Source of the DNA: Eriocheir sinensis
Taxonomy: Eukaryota; Arthropoda; Malacostraca; Decapoda; Varunidae
Direction of reading: 5' to 3'
Length of the DNA: 64,000 nt
Assembly (NCBI RefSeq): GCF_024679095.1
Contig: NW_026111770.1
Span: 294,328-358,327 of the forward strand
The first letter of the stretch is position 1. Every line of letters begins with the position of its first letter. The translations under genes were made by a program, and so were the position numbers. Below are positions 40,001 through 55,565 of this stretch, one piece after another. Below the pieces are notes generated by a model. It was given only the letters and a program-made list of their open reading frames with translations, was not told the origin of the DNA and did no database searches.

Positions 40001-41247
40001 TTCTTGTATTGGAATTTTGTTCATTCATTTTGATACGAATTTACATTATTTTATGTGTATTTTAAATATGTATTTTTCTACGTATTTACATTACTTTATG
40101 TGTATTTTGTATATATATTTTCATAAAAATTTACGTTATTTTATTTTGTGTATTCGTATATGTTTTGATACAAATTTATACTATTTTATGTGTATTTAGC
40201 ATATCTATTTCAATAAAAATTTATCTTATTGTATGTGTATTTTGTATATTTATTTTAATACAAATTTAATTATTTGATGTGTATTTTTGTATATATATAT
40301 TTTTTAAATGAGTAGTTTTATGGGTATTTTACATCTTTGTTTTCATTTTTACATTACTTTATTGATATTCTGTACATTTATATTGATACAATTTTACATT
40401 ATTCTAGGTGTATTTTGTATATATTTTCCTTACATATTTACATTATTTGATGTGTATTTTGTATATACATTTTTCTACGTATTTACATTATTTTATGTGT
40501 ATTTTGTATATATATTTTCATAAAAAATTACGTTATTTTATTGTGTGTATTCGTATATATTTTCATAAAAATTTTATACAAATTCATGTTATTTTATGTG
40601 TATTTGTATATATATTTTCATACAAATTTATATTATTTTATGTGTATTTTTACATATATTTCATTACAAATTTACCTTATTTTATGTTTATTTTTTATAT
40701 TTATTTAATTTAATTTTAAATTATTTTATGTGTATATTTGTATTTGTATTTAGGTTATTTTATATGTATTTTCTATATATATTTTCATCCAAAATTACAT
40801 TATTTTATTGGTATTTTCTTAATTTAATTCGATACGAATTTAGATTATTTCATAGGTATTTTGTATACATATTTTTTTACTCATTTACATTATCTAATGT
40901 GTGTTTTGTATATATATTTTTATGCAAATTTACTTTATTTTATGTGCATTTTTGTACATATATTTTTATAGAAATTTGCGTTATTTTATGTGTATTTTGT
41001 ATATGTTTTCTCACACAAATTTACATTATTTTATTGGTATTTTGTTTATTTATTTTGATACGAATTACATGATTATATATGTATTTTGTACATATTTTTT
41101 ATACGTATTTACATTATTTAATGTGTATTTTGTTCATATATTTTTTTAAAAAATTACGTTATTATATGTGTATTTGTATAAATATTTTGATACAAATTAA
41201 CATTATTTTATGTATTTTGTATATATATTTCAATTCAAATTTAGCTT
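37059..41247 (+). repeat. 45-bp AT satellite, plus block (inverted-duplication arm C)
   Basis: Plus-polarity monomers. From about 38,330 to 41,247 the variant order is mirrored by 51,130 down to about 48,170. For example, the same shortened monomer occurs at 38,630 and 50,830, and rare variants near 39,490/49,930, 40,000/49,400 and 40,320/49,080 correspond. It ends at an abrupt switch (TTAGC joined to TGCATTTTATC). Confidence 0.87.
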
Positions 41248-43711
41248 GCATTTTATCAAATATATATACAAAATACACATGGAATAATGTAAAATTGTAT
41301 CAAAATAAATACACAGAATGTCAATAAAATAATGTAAATTTGTATGAAAATAAAGATGCAAAATACCCATAAAATAAAGCATATTTTTATAAAAATACAT
41401 ATACAAAAATACACATAAAATAATTAAATTTGTATTAAAATTAATATACAAAATGAACAAACAATATGGTAAATTTGTATTGAAATAGATATGCAAAACA
41501 CACATAAAACAAGGTAAATTTATTTCAAAATATATATAAGAATACACATAAAAAAACGTAATTTTATATATAAATATATATAAAAAATACATACAAAAAT
41601 AAACAAAAATAATTTAAATTTGTATGAAAATAAATATACAAAATACACATAAAATTAGGTAAATTTGTATTGAAATACATATGCAAAATACACATAAAAT
41701 AATGTAAATTTGAATGAAAATATATAAACAAATACACTTTAAATAACGTAAATTTGTATAAAATATATATACAAAATACACATTAAATAATGCAAATATG
41801 AATGAAAAAAATATATACAAAACACAAATAGAATAAGGTAAAATCGTATCAAAATAAATACACAGAATATTAATAAAATAATGTAAAATTGTATGAAAAT
41901 AAAGATGCAAAATACCCATAAAATAACGCATTTTTTAGAAAATATATATGTACCAAAATACACATAAAATATTTAAATTTGTATTAAAATAAATATACAA
42001 AATGCACATTCATTAAGGTAAATTTGTGTTGAAAGAGATATGCAAAATACATATAAAACTATGTAAATTTGTTTAAAAATATATACGAATACACAAAATA
42101 ACGTAGATTTCTATAAAAATATATATACAAAATACACATAAAATGAAGTAAATACGTATTAAAAAATGAATACAAAATACACATATAAATTTGTATGAAA
42201 ATATTTATACAAATACACATAAAATAACAAGAATCTGTATAAAATTTGTATCAAAATATATACGAATACATTTTATGAAAATTTATATACAAAATACACA
42301 TAAAATAATTTAAATACGTAGAAAAGTATATATACAAAATACACATAAAATAATGTAAATTCGTATCAAAATAAATAAACAAAATTTCAATATAAGATTG
42401 TATATTTGTAGAAAAATATATATACAAAATACAAATAAAATACGTAAAATGTGTATAAAATATATACAAAAATACACAAAAATAAGTTAAATTAGTTTGA
42501 AAATAGATATGCAAAATACACATAAAATTAAGCAAATTTGTATTGAAATACATATACAAAATACACATAAAATAATGTAAATTTGTTTGAAAATATATAA
42601 AGAAATACACAAAATAACGTAAATTTGGATAAAATATATATACAAAATAAACATTAGATAATGTAAATATGTATAAAAAATATATATACAAAATACACAT
42701 AGAATAATATTAACTCGTATAAAAATAAATAAACAGAATATCAATAAAATAATGTAAATGTAATAAAAATAAATATACAAAAATACACATGAAATAATTA
42801 AATTTGTTTTAAGATAAATATAGAAAATGCACATACAATAAAGTAAATTTATATTAAAATATATATGCAAAATACACATAAATAATGTAAATTTTTATCA
42901 AAAGATATATACGAAAACACATAAAATAGAGTAAATTTCTATGAAAATATGCATACAAAATACATATATAATGATGTAAATAAGTATAAAAATATATATA
43001 CCAAATACACCTAAAATAATGTAAATTCGTATCAAAATAAATAAACAAAATTCCGATAAAAGAACGTATATTTTTTGGAAAATAAATATACAAAATACAC
43101 ATAAAATAGCAAAAATTTGTATAAAAATATATACACACACAAAAAAAATTCAATTTCTATGAAAATAGATATACAAAATACACATATTATTAGTTAAATT
43201 TGTATTTAAATACATGTACAAAATACACATAAAATAATGTAAATTTGTATGAAATGAAAACAATTACACATAAAATAACGTACATTTGTATAAAATATAT
43301 ATACAAAATACACATGGAATAATGTAAAATCGTATCAAAACAAATACAAAGAGTATCAATAAAATAATGTAAATTTGTATGAAAATAAAGATGCAAAATA
43401 CCCATAAAATAAAGCATATTTTTATAAAATTACATATACAAAAATACACATAGAATAATTAAATTTGTATTAAAATTAATATACAAAATGCACATACAAT
43501 AAGGAAAATTTGTATTGAAAAAATATGCAAAATACACATAAAACAGTGTAAATTTGTTTCAAAATATAAAAAAAATGTATAAAAAATACACATAAAATAA
43601 TGTAAATTCGTATCAAAATAAATAAACAAAATACCAATAAAAGAATGTGTATTTGTATAAATATAAATATAAAAAAATACGCATAAAATAACGTAAATTT
43701 ATATCATACTT
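41248..43711 (-). repeat. 45-bp AT satellite, minus-polarity block
   Basis: Minus-polarity monomers between switches near 41,247 and 43,711. One low-complexity stretch of CA and A runs occurs near 43,130-43,150. No genes. Confidence 0.87.
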
Positions 43712-44816
43712 TTTATGTGTATTATGTAGATTTATATTTATACAAATACACATTCTTTTATTGGTATTTTGTTTATTTATTTTGATACGAATTTACATTA
43801 TTTTATGTGTATTTTGTATAAATTTTTTATACTTATTTACTTCATTTTATGTGTATTTTGTATATATATTTTCATAGAAATCTACGTTATTTTATGTGTA
43901 TTCGTATATATATTTTGAAACAAATTTACATTGTTTTATATGTATTTTGCATATCTATTTCAATACAAATTTAAATTAGTGTATGTGTATTTTGTATAAT
44001 TATTTTAATACAAATTTATATTTTTTATGTGTATTTTGGTATATATATTTTTATAAGAAAATGTGTTATTTTATGGGTATTTTTCTTCTTTATTTTCATA
44101 CAAATTAACATTATTTTATTAATATTCTGAGTATTTATTTTGATACGATTTTACAATATTCTATTTGTGTTTTCTATATATTTTTTTTATACATATTTAC
44201 ATTATTTAGTTTGTATTTTGTATATATATTTTATACAAATTTACGTTATTTTAAGTGTATTTGTTTATGTATTTTCATTCAAATTTACATTATTTTATGT
44301 GTATTTTGTATACGTATTTCAACACAAATTTACCTAATTTTATGTGTATTTTGTATATTTATTTTCATACAAGTTTAAATTACTTTTGTGTATTTTTGTA
44401 TATATTTTTATACAAATTTAGGTTATTTTATGTGTATTTTGTATATCTATTTTCATACAAATACACATTCTTTTATCGATATTTTGTTTACTTATTTTGA
44501 CGCGAATTTACATTATTTAATGTTTATTTTGTATATATATTTCTATACGTATTTACATCATTTTATGTGTATTTTGTATATGTATTTCTATATAAATCTA
44601 CGTTATTTTATGTGTGTTTGTATATATATTGTATGTATATTATATATACATATTTTTATAAAAATATTCTTTTTTATGGGTATTTTGCTTCTTTATTTTC
44701 ATACAAATCTACTTTATTTTATTGATATTCTGTGTATTTATTTTGATACGATTTTACATTATTCTATGTGTATTTTGTATGTATTTTTTTTTACATATTT
44801 ACATGCACATGGTACA
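43712..44816 (+). repeat. 45-bp AT satellite, plus-polarity block
   Basis: Plus-polarity monomers, about 1.1 kb. It ends at a switch near 44,812, where ATTTACATGCACATG meets GTACAAAAATGC. Confidence 0.86.
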
Positions 44817-45388
44817 AAAATGCACATAAAATAAAGTAAATTTGCATAAAAATATATATACAAAACACACATTAAATAATGTAAATGCGTATAAAAATAT
44901 GTATACAAAATACCTATGAAATAATCTAAATTCTTATCGAATTAAATTAACAAAATACCAATAAAATAATGTAATTTTTTGGATGAAAATATATATAGAA
45001 AATACACATAAAATAACCTAAATACAAATACAAATATACACATAAAATAATTTAATATTAAATGAAATAAATATACAAAATAAACATAAAATAAGGTAAA
45101 TTTGTAATGAAATATATGTACAAAATACACATAAAATAATGTAAATTTATATGAAAATATATATACAAATGCACATAAAATACCATGAATTTGTATAAAA
45201 ATATATATTCAAAATAAATATCAAATAATGTAAATGCGTATAAAAATATATATACAAAGTACATATAAAATAATGTAAATTCGTATCAAAATAAATAAAC
45301 AAAATACCAATAAAATAATGTAAATTTGTATGAGAAAACATATACAAAATACACATAAATATCGCAAATTTTAATAAAAATATATATA
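44817..45388 (-). repeat. 45-bp AT satellite, short minus block
   Basis: About 570 bp of minus monomers. The right junction (ATATATATAATATAATATA) repeats the junction at about 19,680 in the same orientation and that at 9,930 in the opposite orientation. Confidence 0.86.
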
Positions 45389-46820
45389 ATATAATATATT
45401 TTTATACATGTTTAAAATGTTTTATAGAATTTTAGGTTATTTTACGTGTATTTTGTATATCTATTTTCATACAAATACACATTATTTTATTGATATTTTG
45501 TTTATTTATTTTGATGCGAATTTACATTATTTAATGTGTATTTTGTATATAAATTTTTATAGAAATCTACGTTATTTTATGTGTATTCTTATATAGATTT
45601 TGAAACAAATTTACACTTTTATGTGTATTTTGCATATTTTTTCAATACAAATTTACTTTATTGTATATGCATTTTGTATATTAATTTTAATACAAGTTTA
45701 ATTATTCTATGTGTATTTTTGTATATGTATTTATATAAAAATATGCTTTATTTCATGGGTATTTTGCATCTTTATTTTCATACAAATTTACATTATTTTA
45801 TTGATAATCTGCTCATTCATATCGATACGATTTGACATTATTCTATGTGTATTTTGTATATTATTTTCATACAAATTTACGTTATTTTATGTGTATTTGT
45901 TTATAATTATATTTTGACACAAATTTACAATATTTTATGGGTATTTTGTATATATATTTCAAAAGAAATTTAACTAGTTTTATGCGTATTTTGTATATCT
46001 ATTTTCATACAAACTCAAATTATTTCTATGTATTTTTGTACATATTTTAATACAAATTTTAGTTATGTTATGTGTATTTTGTAAATCTATTTTCATTCAA
46101 ATATATATTATTTTATTGGTGTTTTGTTGATTTATATTGATACGAATTTACATTATTTTATATGTACTTTGTATATATATTTTTATACGCATTTACATTA
46201 TTTAATATTTATTTTGAATATATATTTTTATACAAATTCATGGTATTTTATGTGTATTTGTATATATTTTCATATAAATTTACATTATTTTATGTGTATT
46301 TTGTATATATATATCATTACAAATTTACCTTATTTTATGTATATTTTGTATGTGTATTTTGTATATTTATATTTATACAAATACACATTCTTTTATTGGT
46401 ATTTTGTTTATTTATTTTGATTCGAATTTACATTATTTTATGTGTATTTTGTATACATTTTTTTATACGTATTTACTTAATTTTATGTGTATTTTGTATA
46501 TATATTTTTATAGAAATCTACGTTATTTTATGTGTATTCGTATATATATTTTGAACAAATTTACATTGTTTTATATGTATTTTTGCATATCTCTTTCAAT
46601 ACAAGTTTACCTTATTGTATGTGCATTTTGTATATTTATTTCTATACAAATTTAAATATTTTATGTGTATTCCTACAAATATACGTTCTTTTATCTGATT
46701 TTTTTTTTTTTTATAATTATACGAATTTTCATTTTTTTAGGTGTATTTGATATATATATTTTTATACTTATTTACATAATTTTATATGTATTTTGAATAT
46801 ATATTTTCATAGAAATTTAC
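45389..46820 (+). repeat. 45-bp AT satellite, plus-polarity block
   Basis: Plus-polarity monomers ending at a switch near 46,815 that is the reverse complement of the one at 15,940. Confidence 0.87.
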
Positions 46821-47167
46821 TCTATATGTATATGTATAGAAAATAAACATGAAATAATCTAAATTCGTATGAACAAAATACCGATAAAATAATGTAATTT
46901 TGAATGAAAATATATATAGAAAATACACATAAAATAACGTATATACAAATAAATATATACACATAAAATAATTTGAATTTGAATGAAAATAGACATAAAA
47001 ATAAACATAAAATAAGGCTAATTTGTAATGAAATATATATACAAAATACACATAAAATAATGTAGATTTGTTTCAAAATATATATACGAATACACATAAA
47101 ATAACGTAGATTTCTATAGAAATATATATACAAAATACACATGAAATGATGTAAATACGTATAAAAA

Positions 47168-47258
<91 letters not shown>

Positions 47259-50200
47259 AAATACACTTTAAATAATGTAAATTCGTGTCAAAATAAATAA
47301 GGAAAATATCAATAAGAGAATGTGTATTTGTATGAAAATACATATATAAAATACACATAAAATAACGTAAATTTGTATAAAACTATATATAAAAATACAC
47401 AAAAATAAATTAGATTTGAATGAAAATAAATATACAAAATACACATAAAATTAGGTAAATTTGTATTGAAATACATATACAAAATGCACATAAAATAATG
47501 TAAATTTGAATGAAAATATATAAACAAATACACTTAAATTAACGTAAATTTGTATTAAATATATATACAAAATACTCATTAAATAATGTAAATATGTATA
47601 AAAAATATATATACAAAACACAAATAGAATAATGTAAAATCGTATCAAAAAAAATACACAGAATGTTAATAAAATAATATAAATTTGTATGAAAATAAAG
47701 ATGCAAAATACCCATAAAATAACGCATTTTTTTATACAAATATATTTAGAAAAATACACATAAAAAAATTAATTTGTATTAAAATAAATATACAAAATAC
47801 ACATACAATAAGGTAAATCTGTATTGAAATAGATATGCAAAATACATATAAAACAATGTAAATTTGTTTCAAAATATATATACGAACAAACATAAAATAA
47901 CGTAGATTTTTATAAAAATATATATACAAAATACACATAAAATGAGGTAAATACGTATAAAAAATGTATACAAGATACACATAATTTAATGAAAATTCGT
48001 ATCAAAATAAATAAACAATATACCAATAAAAAATGTGTATTTGTATTAATATAAATATACAAAATACACATAAAATATCGTAAATTTATATAAAACTATA
48101 TACAAAAATACACAAAAGTAATTAAATTTGTATGAAAATAGATATACAAAATACACACAAAATAAGCTAAATTTGAATTGACATATATATACAAAATACA
48201 TAAAATGAAGTGAATTTGTATCAAAATATTTATACAAATACACATATAATAACGTAAATTTGTATAAAAATATATAAACAAAATACACATTAAATAATGT
48301 AAATACGTATAAAAAATATGTACAAAATACACATATAATCATGTAATTCGTATCAAAATAAATAAACAAAATACCAATGAAATAATATAAATTTGTATGA
48401 AAAAACATATAAAAAACACATAAAATAACGCAAATTTCTATGAAAATATATGTACAAAAATGCACATCAAATAAATTTGCATAAAAATATATATACAAAA
48501 CACAGATTAGATAATGTAAATGAGTATAAAAATATGTATACAAAATACCTATGAAATAATCTAAATTCGTATCGAATTAAATTAAGAAAATACCAATAAA
48601 ATAATGTAATTTTGGATGAAAATATATATGGAAAATACACATAAAATAAAATAAATACAAATACAAATATACACATAAAATAATTTAAGATTGAATGAGA
48701 TAAATATACAAAATAAACATAAAATAAGGTAAATTTGTAATGAAATATATGTAGAAATATACATAAAATAATATAAATTTGTATGAAAATATATATACAA
48801 ATACACATAAAACAACATGAATTTGTATAAAATTTTTATGAAAATATATACGAATACACACAATAAAATAACGTAATTTTTTATGAAAATATATAAACAA
48901 AATACACATAAAATAATGTAAATACGTAGAAAAATATATATACAAAATACACATAAAATAATGTAAATATGTAAGGAAAATATATACAAAATACACCTAG
49001 AATAATGTAAAATTGTATCAATATAAATGTACAGAATATCAATAAAGTAATGTAAAAATGAAAACAAAGATGTAAAATACCCATAAAATTACTCATTTAA
49101 AAAAATATATATACAAAAATACACATCAAATAATTAAATTTGTATTAAAATAAATATACAAAATACACATACAATAAAATAAATTTTTATTAAAATAGAT
49201 ATGCTAAATACACATAAAATAGTATAAATTTGTATCAAAACATATACGAATACACAAAATAAAATAACGTAAATTTTTATGAAAATATATATACAAAATA
49301 CACATAAAATAATGTAAATACGTAGAAAAATACATATTTAAAATACACATAAAATAATGTAAATGAATAAACAAAATTCCAATACAAGAATGTATATTTG
49401 TAGGAAAATATATATACAAAATACAAATAAAATAGCTTAAATTTGTATAAAAATATATACAAAAACACACAAAAATAATATAAATTTGTTTGAAAGTAGA
49501 TATGCAAACTACACATAAAATTAGGCAAATTTTAATTGAAATACTTATACAAAATACACATTAAATAATGTAATATAAAATATATAAAATATATAAACAA
49601 ATACATATAAAATAACGTACGATTGCATTAAATATATATACAAAATATATATTAAATAATGTAAATATGTATAAAATAGATATACAAAATACACATAGAA
49701 TAATGTAAAATTGTTTAAAAAAAAATAAACTGAATATAAATAAAATAATGTAAATTTGTATGAAAATGAAGATGCAAAATACCCTTAAAATAAAGCATAT
49801 TTTTTATAAAAATACATATAAAAAATACACATAGCATAATTAAATTTGTATTAAAATTAGTATACAAAATGCATATACAATAAGGTAAATTTGTATTGAA
49901 AAAATATGCAAAATAACATAAAACAGTGTAAATTTCTTTCAAAATCTATATACGAATACTCATAAAACAACGTAGATTTCTATAGAAATATATATACAAA
50001 ATACACATCAAATGATGAAAACACGTATAAAAACATATATATAAAATACACATTAAATAATGTAAACTCGCGTCAAAATAAATAAACAAAATATCAATAA
50101 AAGAATGTGTATTTGTATGAAAATAGATATACAATATACACATAAAATCACCTAAATTTTTATAAAACTATATACAAAAATACACAAAAATAATTTTAAT

Positions 50201-51130
50201 TTCTATGAAAATAAATATACAAAATACACATAAAATTAGGTAAATTTGTTTTGAAATACATTTACAAAATACACATAAAATAATGTAAATTTGAATGAAA
50301 ATATACAAACAAATACACTTAAAATAACGTAAATTTGTATAAAATATATATACAAAATACACATTAAATAATGTAAATATGTATACAAAAATATATACAA
50401 AACACAAATAGAATAATATAAAATAGTATAAAAATAAATACACAGAATATTAATAATATAATGTAAATTTGTATGAAAATTAAGATGCAAAATACCCATA
50501 AAATAACGCATTTTTTTTTTAAATATATATACCAAGACACACATAAAATATTTGAATTTGTATTAAAATAAATATACAAAATGCACATACAATAAGGTAA
50601 ATTTGTATGGAAATAGATATGCAAAATACATATAAAACAATGTAAATTTTTTTCAAAATATATATACGAATACACATAAAATAACGTAGATTTCTATGAA
50701 AATAAATATACAAAATACACATAAAATGAAGTAAATACGTATAAAAAAAGGTATGCAAAATACACATAAAATAATGTAAACTCGTATCATAATAAATAAA
50801 CAAAATACTAATAAAAGAATGTGTATTATATAAGTATAAATATACAAAATACAAATAAAATAACGTAAATTTATATAAAACTATATGCAAAATACACAAA
50901 AGTAATTAAATTTGTGTGAAAATAGATATACAAAATACACATAAAATATGCTAAATTTGAATTGAAATATATATACAAAATATATAAAACAATGTAAATT
51001 TGTATCTAAATATTTATACAAATACACATATAATAACTTAAATTTGTATAAAAATATATAAACAAAATACACATTAAATAATGTAAATACGTATAAAAAA
51101 ATATGTACAAAATACACATATAATCATGTA
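46821..51130 (-). repeat. 45-bp AT satellite, minus block (inverted-duplication arm D)
   Basis: The last satellite block. Its distal 3 kb (about 48,170-51,130) mirror 38,330-41,247. It contains a (TA)n tract at 47,172-47,256. The array stops sharply at about 51,130, where non-satellite sequence of normal composition begins. Confidence 0.88.
47172..47256. repeat. (TA)n microsatellite with one interruption
   Basis: An alternating TA run broken by TCTA at 47,221, inside minus-polarity satellite. Confidence 0.93.
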
Positions 51131-51694
51131 AAAGTGAGATGGCAAGATGGAGCAGAGGGACACATGAAAGGCTGATGCCAGGCGGAAGACGAGTGCCGGG
51201 TGACGCGGAACAGAGTGGCTTGGGAGTGGCTTGTTTGTGGCCACCTCTTGGCTTAGTGCTGATTAAGTCCTTACAGGTGGAGACAGGTTGCCAAAATGAA
51301 ATTAATCTCCCAATGCATAAAAAAACTAATGCAAATTGAAGTACACGTTTAGAAGTTAAGTATTTATTTATTGTATTTATTATTCATTAGGGTGGTGGGG
51401 CCTGATGTGGGGCGAAGAGGAGGCGGCAGGGGGGGGGAAGCAACATGCCAGTCACGTACGCGCTGCCTCACGGGCCAGGCACAGGTCTCCGGAGCAAAGT
51501 CCATCCAGCTGCGAGCAGGGCCGTGTGATGCAGGAAAGCTGCTGTTGTTTTTTGTACATATTTTTTCCCTTCCCATCTCTACGCATACTCGTGATTTGTT
51601 TTATATGATAGTGAGTAAATTGTGATTATTTTTTTTATTTTATGGTAAAGAGATTAACTTAATTCTACAGTAAATCTAGTGAATAGTTTTTATT
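51131..51694. other. non-repetitive spacer right of the satellite
   Basis: About 560 bp of moderate GC content. Short open frames on both strands have no recognisable domains and overlap each other. A G-rich stretch lies near 51,430. I see no gene here. Confidence 0.5.
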
Positions 51695-52140
51695 TTTACA
51701 TTAAAGGAAGCAGCTCCAAGGCAAAAAAAAAAAAAAAATCAAGCAGAAAAAAAATAGCCCGCTAGTCAATGCCCCACAAAAGTGTATGGAAGAGTGGCCA
51801 AAAGAGAGGTCAATTTCGAGTGGAGAGGTTTCTTGATACTCTCCTCTTGAAAGAGGTCAAGTCGTAGGCAGGAGGAAATACAGACGAAGGAAGACTATTA
51901 CAGAGTTTACCAGTGTAAGGGATGAAAGAATGATAGTCGAGTGCAGCGGTGCCGCGGGAGGGGGGGAGGCATGCAGTAAGCAAGTTCAGAAGAGCAGTCT
52001 GCATGAAATATCGATAGATGATAAAAAGAGAGGCAACATGGCGGAGGAATTTAAGAAACAAAAGACTGTTAGTAAGAGGAGGGGAGTTGAAGAGTCTTAT
52101 TCTGTGGTAATAAGATCTTATTTTTATTCTAGGGTGGAGT
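51695..52140 (-). mobile_element. LINE 3'-end fragment (non-CR1 type)
   Basis: Minus-strand scrap of a non-LTR retrotransposon. An 83-codon frame (51,810-52,061) ends with a typical LINE C-terminus: SLFIIYRYF, then HSFIPYTGKLCNSLPSSVFP, then YDLTSFKRRVSRNLST. The stretch between these pieces looks shortened compared with such elements as I know them. After the stop there is a 3' region with T runs on the minus strand (51,724-51,739) and the TTGGAGCTGCTTCC-type sequence I associate with decapod LINEs; that association is from memory. The RT core is absent, so it is a dead fragment. Confidence 0.6.
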
Positions 52141-52500
52141 GATTATCTCTAGTTTCTGGAAAAGAGAGGCTGCTGTGATCAAACAAGAGCGAGAGTAACT
52201 AAAACTATGGTTGAAAATGTTTATACCACGTTTGATTATCGCTGCTTTTTACGGTAACTATCAAATCAAGTATGGAAAAAACAGTAAGGATTCTCCGACA
52301 AAGTTTTCTTGATTACCTCGGCCATTTGAAACTTGGTGCAAAGTGCGTCAGAGATGAGGTAGAGAGTTTTTGTGGAAAGATTTGCGAGCGCATGGACTTC
52401 AAACGCTAAATTTCAGTTACAAAATTATAATACAAAATGCACATCATAAAAAAGTTGATAATGTTAGTACGATGTTAGAATTAATGGAACTACTAAAATT
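52141..52500. other. spacer without recognisable genes
   Basis: About 360 bp of AT-rich unique sequence between the LINE fragment and trinucleotide repeats. No coding or structural signal was seen. Confidence 0.5.
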
Positions 52501-52505
52501 ACCAC

Positions 52506-52506
52506 A

Positions 52507-52550
<44 letters not shown>

Positions 52551-52562
52551 AACTACTACTAT
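52506..52562. repeat. (ACT)n trinucleotide microsatellite
   Basis: About 18 copies of ACT with one AAC-type interruption. Confidence 0.93.
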
Positions 52563-52589
52563 AACCAACGCAACAACAACTGTAATAAT

Positions 52590-52650
52590 TCGTAACATCG
52601 ACGATGATAATAATAATAATTACAATAATAATAATAATAATAATAATGGT
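52590..52650. repeat. (AAT)n trinucleotide microsatellite
   Basis: An imperfect ATA/AAT run shortly after the ACT repeat. Confidence 0.9.
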
Positions 52651-52969
52651 AATAACAACAACAATCGTATAAAAGACATTTCTAAACACGACTTGGGTAC
52701 ATTTCTTTGCATATCATTTTATTTTCACCTTTATAATAATCTCCATCAACACTTCCTCACCACGACAGACAAAGGACGGCAAGCAGCACTCACAGATAAC
52801 GGGAGCACCGCTGATTGGCACCAAGAGCCAGCAACAGCACCCAACACACTATCTCTCTGAGCGACCTAACCCAACAGTCTTCTCCGCGATGGTCAGGTTT
52901 TCCACTCGACACCTCATACAAAAGAAATTCCCTGTGCTGTGTAACTTCCTCAAAAACCTCTCACCTCAA

Positions 52970-53039
52970 TGAACACTCTATATTATGAGAAGTTTCCTGT
53001 ATAGTTTCCACGGATTTCTTACCTTTAATACCAACAGCA

Positions 53040-53132
<93 letters not shown>

Positions 53133-53225
53133 AATTTATCTCTTCTTTGAACACCCAGCAAAATGTTATAAGAGATATCTCGTATAGTTTCCACAGATTT
53201 CTAACCTTTAATATCAACGTCAAAT
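52970..53225 (+). repeat. direct duplication flanking a (TA)n tract
   Basis: About 75 bp at 52,970-53,042 and 53,147-53,225 are imperfect direct repeats. Both contain GTATAGTTTCCACNGATTTCT and CCTTTAATANCAAC. They bracket the TA run at 53,043-53,132, so the repeat unit includes a TA end. Confidence 0.75.
53043..53132. repeat. (TA)n microsatellite
   Basis: About 45 TA units with one TG near the end, outside the satellite array. Confidence 0.93.
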
Positions 53226-53405
53226 GCTATTCATACATTTTTCGTAGTTTTTGTGCTTGTGTTTGGTTTCGGAAGCTTATCAACTTGTGTGGAGGTCATT
53301 AAAGTGTGTGGCTGATTACACGAATAACAATATCAATAACAATAACGGTGAACATGATGATAATAAGGAATATAATAAAAGATAAAAGCAACATCAACAA
53401 TAAAG

Positions 53406-54447
53406 CCTAACCATTATATTCTCCCGTATTTTAAACCATTATATTCTCCCGTATTTTAAACCATTATATTCTCCCGTATTTTAAACCATTATATTCTCCC
53501 GTATTTTAAACCATTATATTCTCCCGTATTTTAAACGATTATATTTTCCCGTATTTTAAACCATTATATTCTCCCGTATTTTAAACCATTATATTCTCCC
53601 GTATTTTAAACCATTATATTCTCCCGTATTTTAAACCATTATATTCTCCCGTATTTTAAACCATTATATTCTCCGTATTTTAAACCATTATATTCTCCCG
53701 TATTTTAAACCATTATATTCTCCGTATTTTAAACCATTTTATTCTCCCGTATTATAAACCATTATACTCTCCAATATTTTAAACCATTATATTCTCCGTA
53801 TTTTAAGCCATTTTATTCTCCCGTGTTTTAAACCATTATATTCTCCCGTATTTTAAACCATTATATTCTCCCGTATTTTAAACCATTATATTCTCCCGTA
53901 TTTTAATCCATTATATTCACCAGTATTTAAACCATTATATTCTCCCGTATTTTAAACCATTATATTCTCCCATATTTTAAACCATTATATTCTCCGTATT
54001 TTAAACCATTATATTCTCCCGTATTTTAAACCATTATATTCTCCCGTATTTTAAACCATTATATTCTTCCGTATTTTAAGCCATTATATTCTCCTGTATT
54101 TTAAGCCATTATATTCTCCGTATTTTAAACCATTATATTCTCCCGTATTTTAAACCATTATATTCTCCCGTATTTTAAACCATTATATTCTCCCGTATTT
54201 TAAACCATTATATTCTCCCGTATTTTAAACCATTATATTCTCCCGTATTCTAAACTGTTATATTCTCCCGTATTTTAAACCATTATATTCTCCCGTATTC
54301 TAAACTGTTATATTCTCCCGTATTTTAAACCATTATATTCTCCCGTATTCTAAACTGTTATATTCTCCCGTATTTTAAACCATTATATTCTCCCGTATTC
54401 TAAACTGTTATATTCTCCTGTATTTTAATCCATTATATTCTCCCTTT
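53406..54447. repeat. 25-bp minisatellite, about 41 copies
   Basis: A tandem array of a 25-bp unit, CCATTATATTCTCCCGTATT followed by TTAAA. Most units are identical; scattered units lack one C or carry single substitutions. From about 54,245 to 54,420 a variant unit (CTAAACTGTTATATTC) alternates with the standard unit, giving a 50-bp dimeric higher-order repeat of about four copies. Confidence 0.95.
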
Positions 54448-54765
54448 TCTTTTTCTTTAATACGTACAAACTAAGGTAAATATCAATCAACAAAGAGAGG
54501 CCAAGTTCATCATCTCTTCTCTCGTGCTCCTTTTCTTTTCCTTCGTTATTATATACAAACAAATAAGACAAACAACAATCAACAAAGACACGAAATCACT
54601 ACCTTACATTGAGATCGTCGTCGTTGCTGTTATTTTGGTATTTAGGTGCAAACACAACAAGAGTTAACTCGGTTTCGGAGTCTACGTACAGTTAGTAATA
54701 TAAGGGTTAGTTTTTTACGTTTAATTCTACGGTGTTTCCCTGTTAGTTTCATTACTGGGGACGAG
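54448..54765. other. spacer between minisatellite and polypurine array
   Basis: About 320 bp of unique sequence. ATCAATCAACAAAGA-like pieces occur twice (near 54,482 and 54,574). No gene is apparent. Confidence 0.5.

Positions 54766-55565
<800 letters not shown>

Noticed and set aside
51139..51625. Overlapping short frames of 66-84 codons right of the satellite
   Set aside because: They overlap on both strands, contain no recognisable motif, and one follows a G-run region of biased composition.
53404..54447. CRISPR-like regular repeat
   Set aside because: The 25-bp units are directly adjacent without unique spacers, and the DNA is eukaryotic.
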